64,000 bases of DNA from Reinekea marina (GTDB lineage Bacteria > Pseudomonadota > Gammaproteobacteria > Pseudomonadales > Natronospirillaceae): positions 1,797,001 through 1,861,000 of the forward strand of contig NZ_JAUFQI010000001.1 of NCBI RefSeq assembly GCF_030409715.1. The letters run 5' to 3'. The position numbers and the translations under genes were made by a program. Positions within the stretch are counted from its first letter, which is position 1. Each line of letters starts with the position of its first letter. Under the pieces are notes generated by a model that was not told the DNA's origin, did not search any database, and saw only the letters and a program-made list of their open reading frames with translations. This document shows, piece after piece, positions 56,415 to 64,000 of the stretch.

Positions 56415-56618
56415 CGATCTACCTAAACCAAGATGCTCAGTTCTAAAGTCACTGGCAGGTTTCCTCCCTGCTGAAGCGCTTTAAGCGAAGTTTTTAAATT
56501 TACCCTAAGCTAGCCGCCCGTAGCCCAATGCATTCCTTCACTAACCGCTTTGCCGCCAAATTCCGCCTTTGTTAAACCAAAAATACCGTAACCCATTGAT
56601 TTTAAACAAAAAATAAAC

Positions 56619-56635
56619 TTGGCATTGTGTTTGCA
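56619..56635 (+). promoter_or_regulatory. Sigma-54 promoter of flgB
   Basis: TTGGCATTGTGTTTGCA fits the -24/-12 pattern (GG, 10 bases, GC) with a near-consensus TTGGCA and TTGCA. It lies about 45 bp before the flgB start. Confidence 0.75.
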
Positions 56636-56678
56636 ATATTCCATATAAATACGCAAAAAGCGGAAATAGGGGAAAGGT

Positions 56679-57077
56679 ATGTCGGCATTAGGTTTTAATA
56701 ATTCACTAGGTATTCACGATAATGCGTTGCTGATTCGTTCTGAGCGGTCGTCAATTCTGGCGAATAACCTTGCGAATGCCGATACCCCTGGATACAAGGC
56801 CCGCGATATTGATTTTAAAGCAATTTTAGCCGGTGAGGTAAAACAAACCTCTAGTTTAAAAGTGGCTAAAACAGATTCGGCACACATTCAGGGGCGCGAA
56901 TCGGATGGGTGGGAAAAACTTTACCGCAATCCGCTTCAGCCTTCCATCGATGGCAATACAGTTGAAGAGCATGTTGAAAATACAGAATTTACTGGCAATG
57001 CCATGCAATACAACTCCAGTTTTGAGTTTTTGAATCGTAAGTTCACTGGCTTAACCGGCGCAATTAGAGGCGAATAA
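56679..57077 (+). CDS. flgB: Flagellar basal-body rod protein FlgB
   Basis: 132 residues. Rod-family N-terminus RSSILANNLANADTPGYKARDIDF and C-terminal ENTEFTGNAMQYNSSFEFLN. Proximal rod subunit, exported by the flagellar type III system. First gene of the flg cluster with its own sigma-54-type promoter; 2 bp before flgC. Confidence 0.95.
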   Translation: MSALGFNNSLGIHDNALLIRSERSSILANNLANADTPGYKARDIDFKAILAGEVKQTSSLKVAKTDSAHIQGRESDGWEKLYRNPLQPSIDGNTVEEHVENTEFTGNAMQYNSSFEFLNRKFTGLTGAIRGE

Positions 57078-57079
57078 TT

Positions 57080-57520
57080 ATGAGCTTAGGAAATATTTTC
57101 GACATTTCAGGGTCGGGCATGAATGCCCAGTCGATTCGCTTAAATACGACGGCCAGTAACCTTGCAAACGCTCAATCGGTGAGCTCTAGTATTGAAGACA
57201 CGTACCGCGCACGTAAGCCCGTATTTCAGCAACTTCACGCTTCCTATGTCGACCGTGATCTAGTGCCGGTAGATTTAGCTCACGATGTTGGCAGCGGAGT
57301 CAAAGTGCAAGCCATTGTGGAAAAACAAGATCCACTGGATATTCGATTTGATCCAACGCACCCAATGGCCGATGAAGACGGTTATGTGTATTACCCAAAC
57401 GTCAACGTAGTTGAGGAAATGGCCGATATGATGTCTGCCTCACGCTCTTTTACTGTCAACGTTGAAGTGTTTAATACGGCTAAAACCTTGATGCAAAAAA
57501 CCTTAACGTTGGGCAAATAG
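57080..57520 (+). CDS. flgC: Flagellar basal-body rod protein FlgC
   Basis: 146 residues. Begins MSLGNIFDISGSGMNAQSIR with TTASNLANAQSV, and ends with VVEEMADMMSASRSFTVNVEVFNTAKTLM, the rod signature. 12 bp before flgD, part of the flgBCD operon. Confidence 0.95.
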   Translation: MSLGNIFDISGSGMNAQSIRLNTTASNLANAQSVSSSIEDTYRARKPVFQQLHASYVDRDLVPVDLAHDVGSGVKVQAIVEKQDPLDIRFDPTHPMADEDGYVYYPNVNVVEEMADMMSASRSFTVNVEVFNTAKTLMQKTLTLGK

Positions 57521-57532
57521 GAGTAGGCGACC

Positions 57533-58285
57533 ATGACCGACATTAACAACAACGTTACCAATGTGTTGGGCAGTAATTACAGTAAAGATCGTAATGCCAC
57601 AGAAACGCCAGACAACGGCGAGTTAGGTAAGAGTGAATTCTTAGAATTAATGATTGCTCAGCTTAACAATCAAAACCCGCTTGAGCCTCAAGATAACGGC
57701 CAGTTTATTGCCGAGCTCGCTCAATTTTCAACCGTGGAAGGCATTCAAAATATGTCCTCTGGTTTTGAAGATTTAGCGGTGTCCTATAAATCATCGCAAG
57801 CTTTGCAAGCAAGCGCCCTTGTGGGAGGTGCTGTAACCATTGATGGAAATCAATCCAGTACCTTGCGGCACGGTGAATTGGTGTTTGGTATGGCTGAGAT
57901 CCCTGCGGCATCAGAAGGTTTAACGTTACAAATTACCAACGAGACTGGGCAAATAGTAGAAAGCGTTGCGTTAGGTTATCAGCCAAATGGTCAGTTAACG
58001 TTTAAATGGGATGGTGCGAATTTAGAAGTGAACGGTGAAATTGCAGACATCGATTACGATAAATTCCAGACCGATGAAAACGGCAACATTATTCCGCATC
58101 CCGCCGGTAACTATGATTTTCAAGTGAGCGGAAGCGTGCTTGGACAACAGCAAGTATTTGATACCAGTTTATCGCAGCGTGTCGATTCGGTCACGATTGG
58201 TGATAACAACGATATTCAATTGAATTTAGCCGGTGGTGGCTCTGCAACCATGGCGCAAGTTAAGCAAATTAATGCAGTTTATTAA
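57533..58285 (+). CDS. flgD: Hook-assembly scaffold protein FlgD
   Basis: 250 residues. LGKSEFLELMIAQLNNQNPLEPQDNGQFIAELAQFSTVEGIQN is the FlgD N-terminal signature; the second half has the FlgD Ig/tudor-like domain with PAGNYDFQVSG. It caps the growing hook. Followed by a short repeat and the very long flgE. Confidence 0.93.
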   Translation: MTDINNNVTNVLGSNYSKDRNATETPDNGELGKSEFLELMIAQLNNQNPLEPQDNGQFIAELAQFSTVEGIQNMSSGFEDLAVSYKSSQALQASALVGGAVTIDGNQSSTLRHGELVFGMAEIPAASEGLTLQITNETGQIVESVALGYQPNGQLTFKWDGANLEVNGEIADIDYDKFQTDENGNIIPHPAGNYDFQVSGSVLGQQQVFDTSLSQRVDSVTIGDNNDIQLNLAGGGSATMAQVKQINAVY

Positions 58286-58296
58286 GTGACAGTATC

Positions 58297-58342
58297 GTCA
58301 TTCCCAATGACTGGGAATTAAACCCCGCACAGCGGGAATGAC
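58297..58342. repeat. Inverted repeat between flgD and flgE
   Basis: GTCATTCCC (58297-58305) pairs with GGGAATGAC (58334-58342), a REP-type dispersed stem. Confidence 0.55.
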
Positions 58343-58360
58343 ATAGAAGAGGGTCAGTTT

Positions 58361-61300
58361 ATGAGTTTCGGTTCAGGATTAAGCGGTGTAGCCGCAGCCA
58401 ACAAAGACTTAAATATCACCGGTAATAACATCGCCAACGCAAGCACGACCGGCTTTAAAGCCAGTCGAGCCGAATTTGGTGATGCCTATACCACTTCCAT
58501 CATGGGCATGGGTCAAGACCCGATTGGTTCCGGTGTTAATGTAACCAATGTCGGGCAAAAATTTGAGCAAGGTAATATTTCGCAAACCAATTCTGTGCTC
58601 GATTTAGCGATCGACGGAAACGGTTTTTTTGTGACCGAGTACCCTAATAATTCAGTGACTTATACACGATCAGGTATCTTTCACGTTAATAAGCAAGGCT
58701 TTATTGAAAGTAATCAAGGCGCCGTGTTGCAGGGCTATGGTGTAGATCAAAATGGAATTGTAACGGGTATTTTGCAAGACTTACGTGTAGATGCTGGTAA
58801 CCAACCACCCCGTGGTACCCATACTATTGATGCGCGTTTAAATGTACCCGCGGGTGCTCAAGTGTTGCAACAAATTGGCTCTACCACTCGCACCAATGGT
58901 TTAGCTGTTGGGGTTGCTCAAGTTGGGCCTTCGGATGATGTGACCACCACACTAGATTCAATCAGTTACCCAACCACTGCCGGTACGCCTGCGCAAATCG
59001 TGGGTGGTGCCATTGGCTTTACAGGAACAACACCGGGTATAAACTTTCCTTGGCAGCCCAATGCTTCAGAAGCGTCATCTACGTTAGATTTTACACTGCA
59101 GGGGCCCAACATAAATGGTGGGTTAAATCCTTTAACCGTTACCATTCAGCCATTCACCGATACCGTAATATATGACGATGTCGATGATTTAGTCTCATCG
59201 ATCAATGCGAATATCAATGGCGACCCTGATTTAGCGGGCAAAGTTCAAGCGGTAGCGAATAGCTTCGGTGGTATCACCTTTGAAACTGCAGGTCCTTATG
59301 CTACAGATGGCACTGCGATCATTGGCATTGTGAATAACGTGAATAGTTTATCTGATCGTAACTATTTAAACTTCGGTTCCCATGGTATTACTTTGGCGGG
59401 TGATGCTGCTTCGGGATTAAACATTACAGCAGTCAATACAGGAACCACGCTTACAAGTCGCATTGATTTAGATTCTCTCGATTCCACAAGCCCATTTTAC
59501 GATGATCCAACAGTTGCCGGCTCTAATATGGTGTTTAATGCCAATGTCGGTGGCACCGTATACTCGAATCAATCTTTTACATATAACCCTGCAGGTTATG
59601 CTTCACAAGCGGCGTTTGTTGCAGATTTAAACGCACAAGTAGCGGGTGGTATAGGGACTGAAGGTTCATTCCAGTTGAACGCTAACCGATTGGAGTTTGT
59701 AGTAACGGCTGGGGGCAGTTTAGGCCCTACCAATGTCTCATTTACGAGCGTCAGTTCAACCACCACCAGCTCAGTTGGCATGAATGAACTAGGTATGACA
59801 GCTAACTCTTCATTCGCGCCGATTCAAACCTTAGGTCAAGTGCAAAACAACCAACTAGATTTCTCGGTTGATGGTGCTCCTGCAGTGACCGTAACTTTGA
59901 CAGGGACTAATCACTTAGATGCGGATTCGCTCGTTGCCGATATTAATGCTCAGATTGCTGCCACTTCGGCAGCGCTTGACGCCGCGGTAACGGCCTATCA
60001 TGTCGGTGGAGTCCTACATTTTGCAAGAATCGATACTACAACGGCTGGTGATACTTTAAGTGTAACGTCGAATTCTGCCACATCGGATACTTACTTAGGA
60101 ATCAGCTCGACTACGTCCTTGATTACACCTGAGCCTTTCTCTCCGATAGCCGGTACTGACTTATTCGCAAATAATGGCTTTATAGATTTATCAAGCGATC
60201 CAGGCAGTAATGCAACTGTACAGGGTAATAATACCTCTGGACTCACCTTTACTGATTTTGTTCCAGGGACAGCAACCGAGCTTACAGGTGCTCCAATACC
60301 AGCAGGCGCAATTGCAAATGGCGATGATGGTTTGTCGATCAACTTTACTGTAAACCTTGGAGGTGATTCGCAACCCGGAACGCTCATTGTACCTGCCGGT
60401 GGATGGGCCAACATAGCCGCGCTTGCGACCGATCTTGAAAATGAAATCAACGCACAATATGTGGGGACTTATGGACCTAATGCGGTAACGATTACCACCA
60501 ATGCAAGCCGTTTGGTGATTACGTCCAATGATATGGGCATTGGACCACAAACAATTTCGTTTACGCCATCGACCTCTACGGCATCTACTTCAGTCGTAAA
60601 CTTTGGTATTGCTACAACATCGGTGCCTGCACCAACCACGGTGTTAGGTAGTCCAGACGTTCCGTTTGATAATCAAATTGAAATTTCTTTAGATGGCGGT
60701 ACTGCACAACGCATTACTATCCCTCAAGGTACCTATACAACGAATAACGAGTTGGTCGACCAGATCAATAGCCTGATTGCCTCTAACCCAACGCTTTCGG
60801 GTGAAGTCAATGTGTCGCATGTTAACGGTCGCCTTATTTTCGAACGTGCCGATACAGGTGCCTTCCCATTAGACATTGATGTTTCGGGTACAACGGCTTC
60901 TCAGGCTAACTTTGGTTTAACCAGTACAACTAAAACCTTAGGTGAAGAGCCAATTGATCGCACCCATTCATTCCGTGTGAACTTAGCCGTTCCATTGCCG
61001 GATGAAGAAGGGCGCTCGGGTTCAGTGGCCATTTCGTTAGAAGAAAAAATATACTCTGTCGATCAACTTGCCGCGGCCATTAACCGTGAATTAGCGGCGG
61101 TACCAGAAGACGAATACATTGGCGTTAGGGCGGTCGTTGGGCGTGATGCAGACGACAACGAAGTCCTGCAGTTTATGGCAACAGAAGGCGGCGAAGCGTC
61201 ACAAATTTCCATTACCAATGTGCAAGCGCCGGGCGATGATTTAGATGTCAACGCGCTGCATGCTTTGCTGCAAGCCGACCAATATGAAGCTGAGTTGTTG

Positions 61301-62746
61301 ACTATAGGTGAGCCGGCTATAACCAACGGTTATCCGGAGCAGAGTTTTGTCATTTATGATGAAGCAAATGACGAGCGTACAAATGTTACTATCCCAGAAG
61401 GAACGCAAGCATCCGAGATTGCCAGTCAATTAAGTTCCTATGCAGGAGTGACCGCAACCGCTGAAACTAACCTTACCCTACGCGCCGAAGATTACGTTAA
61501 CGGTGGCGATATGAATTTATACATAAATGGGCAAGTGATTACTGCAAACGATTTCCAAGGCATCGTGGATGAGATTAATTCATACTCTGGAACTTCGCTC
61601 AATAGTATCAGTGCCGATCTAAATGCAGATACTGGAAATATTGAAATCACCTCAAGTATCGGTATTGATATCTCAGTTTCTATTGAAACAACCAACGATT
61701 TAGATGGTTTGACAATTCAAGGCTACACCAGCACGGCACCGGTGACTCTAGGCCGAGGCGTGGACGCAGAAACTAACGCACGCGTGGGCGGCTATGTTGA
61801 TATCGTATTGAACGAAGGCATTACCATGATCGAGCCAGACCCACGTGTGGCAGGCTTGTTCAATGGTTTAAACGATGCCAGCTTTGAACCGTTTGTGATT
61901 AATGAGTTTGATCCTGATGATCCTGAATCCTACAACGAAACTGCATCGTTAACGGTTTACGATTCGTTAGGTAACCAGCATCAATTACAAATGTACTACG
62001 TGAAAGACCCTGATGACCCGGTGCGCCCACAAGCGTTAAACAGTTGGACGGTTTATGCGTTAATTGATGGTGAGCCAATTGGTGATCCGGATGCGTCATT
62101 GCCGTTCCCTCAAAACATTGAGCCAACGCATGCATCATTTAAACTGCACTTTAATGCCGATGGCACCATCGATGAAGAAAACACGGGTGAGTTCTTAATC
62201 TCGAATTGGGACCCTGTGGATTCTGAAGGAAATGGAAACGGTGCTTACACATCACTTAATGTGGCAGAAGGGGGTGTTTCACCCGTACCCGATCCGAACA
62301 CGAACTCGAACTTTTCGATTTCATTTGGTGGAACGACACAATACGGTGGTCCTTTTGCTCGTTACGATTTTCAGCAAGATGGCTATTCAAGTGGCCGACT
62401 CAAAGACTTAGAGATCAATGACGACGGAACCATATTCGCACGTTACACCAATGGTGAAGCACAAGTACTTGGGCAAGTCGCATTGGCCTCTTTTGCCAAC
62501 ATGGAAGGGTTAACACCTGTTGGCCAAACGGAGTGGCAAGAAAGCTTTGAATCGGGCGATGCCACCATTGGTGAAGCCGGAACAGGCTTGCTTGGCACAC
62601 TTCGATCGGCCGCACTCGAAGACTCGACTGTCGACTTATCGGAACAACTGGTTCATTTGATCATCGCACAACGGAACTACCAGGCCAGTGCGAAGACGAT
62701 TGAGACAGCGAATGCCGTAACGCAAACGATTATTAATTTGAGGTAG
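58361..62746 (+). CDS. flgE: Flagellar hook protein FlgE, giant form
   Basis: 1461 residues, more than three times the usual ~400. The N-terminus (SGLSGVAAANKDLNITGNN, IANASTTGFKASRAEFGDAY) and C-terminus (EQLVHLIIAQRNYQASAKTI) are standard FlgE D0/D1. The region about 200-1150 is inserted and holds a row of ~100-residue domains with an FxxDG...VTIPxGxY...LVxxINxxI pattern (for example IEISLDGGTAQRITIPQGTY and SINFTVNLGGDSQPGTL), like surface domains of long flagellin-type proteins. The hook is likely thick or decorated. The reading frame is intact. Confidence 0.93.
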   Translation: MSFGSGLSGVAAANKDLNITGNNIANASTTGFKASRAEFGDAYTTSIMGMGQDPIGSGVNVTNVGQKFEQGNISQTNSVLDLAIDGNGFFVTEYPNNSVTYTRSGIFHVNKQGFIESNQGAVLQGYGVDQNGIVTGILQDLRVDAGNQPPRGTHTIDARLNVPAGAQVLQQIGSTTRTNGLAVGVAQVGPSDDVTTTLDSISYPTTAGTPAQIVGGAIGFTGTTPGINFPWQPNASEASSTLDFTLQGPNINGGLNPLTVTIQPFTDTVIYDDVDDLVSSINANINGDPDLAGKVQAVANSFGGITFETAGPYATDGTAIIGIVNNVNSLSDRNYLNFGSHGITLAGDAASGLNITAVNTGTTLTSRIDLDSLDSTSPFYDDPTVAGSNMVFNANVGGTVYSNQSFTYNPAGYASQAAFVADLNAQVAGGIGTEGSFQLNANRLEFVVTAGGSLGPTNVSFTSVSSTTTSSVGMNELGMTANSSFAPIQTLGQVQNNQLDFSVDGAPAVTVTLTGTNHLDADSLVADINAQIAATSAALDAAVTAYHVGGVLHFARIDTTTAGDTLSVTSNSATSDTYLGISSTTSLITPEPFSPIAGTDLFANNGFIDLSSDPGSNATVQGNNTSGLTFTDFVPGTATELTGAPIPAGAIANGDDGLSINFTVNLGGDSQPGTLIVPAGGWANIAALATDLENEINAQYVGTYGPNAVTITTNASRLVITSNDMGIGPQTISFTPSTSTASTSVVNFGIATTSVPAPTTVLGSPDVPFDNQIEISLDGGTAQRITIPQGTYTTNNELVDQINSLIASNPTLSGEVNVSHVNGRLIFERADTGAFPLDIDVSGTTASQANFGLTSTTKTLGEEPIDRTHSFRVNLAVPLPDEEGRSGSVAISLEEKIYSVDQLAAAINRELAAVPEDEYIGVRAVVGRDADDNEVLQFMATEGGEASQISITNVQAPGDDLDVNALHALLQADQYEAELLTIGEPAITNGYPEQSFVIYDEANDERTNVTIPEGTQASEIASQLSSYAGVTATAETNLTLRAEDYVNGGDMNLYINGQVITANDFQGIVDEINSYSGTSLNSISADLNADTGNIEITSSIGIDISVSIETTNDLDGLTIQGYTSTAPVTLGRGVDAETNARVGGYVDIVLNEGITMIEPDPRVAGLFNGLNDASFEPFVINEFDPDDPESYNETASLTVYDSLGNQHQLQMYYVKDPDDPVRPQALNSWTVYALIDGEPIGDPDASLPFPQNIEPTHASFKLHFNADGTIDEENTGEFLISNWDPVDSEGNGNGAYTSLNVAEGGVSPVPDPNTNSNFSISFGGTTQYGGPFARYDFQQDGYSSGRLKDLEINDDGTIFARYTNGEAQVLGQVALASFANMEGLTPVGQTEWQESFESGDATIGEAGTGLLGTLRSAALEDSTVDLSEQLVHLIIAQRNYQASAKTIETANAVTQTIINLR

Positions 62747-63258
62747 TAAAAAGATAGCTGCAAGTTTTTAACTGCAAGCTGCTAGTAAGGGCAAGGTTAA
62801 AAGATAGTTATTGGCTGCGGGCTGCGGGTTTTAGGAAAAACCCATAAACCAAAGCGTTACCGTTGGTGGTTTAGCCATACTTGTAGGAGCCTTCGGAACG
62901 CAGTGGAGAGGCGATGGAGTAGCACAAAGCAATCGCGTCTTCGCAAGCTTCGAACACTCCTACCAGGTGTGTGGCCGGTTTATGATGTTGAACAAACTCG
63001 CAGCACGCAGCTCGCAGCCCAAAACGACCTTAGCCTCTTCACATGCACCTGAAATCGGGTGGTGATGCGGTTGCTCTATGGCAACCGTTCACCGCTTTTT
63101 ACTGCTAATCCTTACCGCCAAAACCGTCTGCTTTCTTATATTTGAAATTCAATAAAAACAGTCACTTATCCAGTGATTTTCATAAAACTCCATATAAATC
63201 AGTAGCTTGCAGCTTATAGCTTGCAGCTAGTCGCTCTAAAAACCTCCTTCAGAGGTTG
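62747..63258. repeat. Nested inverted repeats between flgE and flgF
   Basis: No gene. The outer pair: TAGCTGCAAG...CTGCAAGCTGC (62754-62784) against AGCTTGCAGC...AGCTTGCAGC (63203-63228). The next pair: GGCTGCGGGCTGCGGG (about 62813-62829) against CTCGCAGCACGCAGCTCGCAGCCC near 62997. Inside: TAGGAG...TTCG (62884-62895) against CGAACACTCCTA (62951-62962), with GCGAT/ATCGC in its loop. This is a composite of REP-like units. Confidence 0.5.
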
Positions 63259-63275
63259 TTGGCACACCTTTCGCA
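63259..63275 (+). promoter_or_regulatory. Sigma-54 promoter of flgF
   Basis: TTGGCACACCTTTCGCA: GG, 10 bases, GC, with consensus TTGGCAC and one mismatch in the -12 element. About 40 bp before flgF. A small AACCTC/GAGGTT stem lies just upstream. Confidence 0.7.
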
Positions 63276-63312
63276 TTACCAAACCTAAAGCAACACTATT
63301 AGGATTAAGAAA

Positions 63313-64000
63313 ATGGATCGTGCGATATATATTGCGATGACCGGTGCGAAGAACAACATGCTTTCGCAAACCTCTCATTCGAACAACATGGCGAATGCTC
63401 GTACCTATGGTTTTAAAGCCGACTGGGCGCAAGCGCGTGCTATTCCTGTTTGGGGTGAGCACCATCCTTCACGCGCCTTTGCTTTAACCGAACGTCCTGC
63501 TTCCGATTTTAACGATGGTGCATTGATAGAAACCGGCAACGAGCTAGATACCGCTATCACTGGCGATGGTTTCTTTGCCACTCTCGATGCCAACGGGCAA
63601 GAAGCTTATTCGCGTCGAGGTGATTTTTCCGTCACACCATTGGGTGAACTGATCAATGGCAGTGGTCAGCCTATTTTAGGCGAGGGCGGTCCTATTGTTT
63701 TACCTCCTTATCAAAAAGTAGAAATAGGGACCGATGGTGTTATTTCTATTCGCCCGCCAGGTGCAGGGCCTCAAGGCATGATTGCGGTTGATACCTTAAA
63801 AATAGTAAACCCTGATTTTCAAAATTTTGAAAAAGGCACAGACGGTTTATTCCGCCCTGTGCAAGGGCCAGCCGTCTTACCAGCCGATCCATTGATGACC
63901 GTGATCACGGGGTTTGTTGAAGGCAGTAACGTGAACTCCGTTGCTGAGCTGACCAATTTATTATCGCTCAATCGTCAATACGAAACACAAGTGAAGATGA
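63313..64000 (+). CDS. flgF: Flagellar basal-body rod protein FlgF, 5' part
   Basis: 229 codons are visible; the gene runs off the right edge. MDRAIYIAMTGAKNNMLSQT and SNNMANARTYGFKADWAQA are FlgF-type, followed by NELDTAITGDGFFATL and the Flg_bb_rod region; the last residues (LTNLLSLNRQYETQVKM) are close to the usual C-terminus. Own sigma-54-type promoter upstream, so flgF starts a new transcript after flgE. Confidence 0.92.
   Translation, partial: MDRAIYIAMTGAKNNMLSQTSHSNNMANARTYGFKADWAQARAIPVWGEHHPSRAFALTERPASDFNDGALIETGNELDTAITGDGFFATLDANGQEAYSRRGDFSVTPLGELINGSGQPILGEGGPIVLPPYQKVEIGTDGVISIRPPGAGPQGMIAVDTLKIVNPDFQNFEKGTDGLFRPVQGPAVLPADPLMTVITGFVEGSNVNSVAELTNLLSLNRQYETQVKM

Overview
The window looks like chromosomal DNA of a marine gammaproteobacterium, probably of the Oceanospirillales type. 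The reasons are the E. coli-like prfB with its programmed frameshift followed by lysS, the aminotransferase-uvrB-pyrC order, a sigma-54-type flagellar flg cluster with a very large FlgE, and the TIGR03546/TIGR03545 pair. Genus cannot be fixed from sequence alone.

Layout. (a) 1-5.4 kb: end of a glycine-rich protein, a Crp/Fnr regulator, and a minus-strand run of a PLP decarboxylase, an unknown protein and a class III cyclase. (b) 5.53-29.91 kb: about 24 kb of accessory DNA built from repeated 3' parts of one rhs gene. Each main unit is an rhs core fragment ending in the DPLGL motif, then a different C-terminal toxin domain (CT), then a different putative immunity gene. Nine core-CT-immunity units can be recognised (CTs end near 9153, 11175, 13287, 15519, 18257, 20220, 22151, 24998 and 27905), plus several headless or tail-less core fragments. 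All units read on the + strand and none has an rhs N-terminus. Almost every junction carries a short motif, AACTTAAYAGGACAGGCAC, which is also the terminal inverted repeat of two nearly identical HUH (Y1/RAYT-type) transposase elements at 23029-24298 and 28652-29909; the second forms the right edge of the array. (c) 29.9-35.6 kb: an ArsR/AHSA1 cluster, a lipoprotein, a decayed transposase remnant, a large beta-propeller-like lipoprotein and a small outer-membrane-like protein. (d) 35.9-64 kb: mostly core genes: prfB, lysS, a propionate-CoA ligase, a glycine-zipper protein, a PepSY/PhoP-PhoQ-like set, small conserved genes, a PatB/MalY-like lyase, tcdA, TIGR03546/TIGR03545, an RluA-like protein, an aromatic aminotransferase, uvrB, pyrC and flgBCDE plus the start of flgF.

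The array is the interesting system: a one-direction cassette array of polymorphic-toxin tips and immunity genes, punctuated by the ends of an HUH transposase. Predicted toxin chemistry and immunity location agree where they can be judged: two peptidoglycan-type CTs (an L,D-transpeptidase-like His/Cys domain and an M15-type peptidase) are followed by exported immunity proteins, nuclease-like CTs by soluble ones, and several unassigned CTs by integral-membrane ones. The rhs head that would deliver these tips is not in the window. Functional calls rest on motif recognition by eye; no database search was run.
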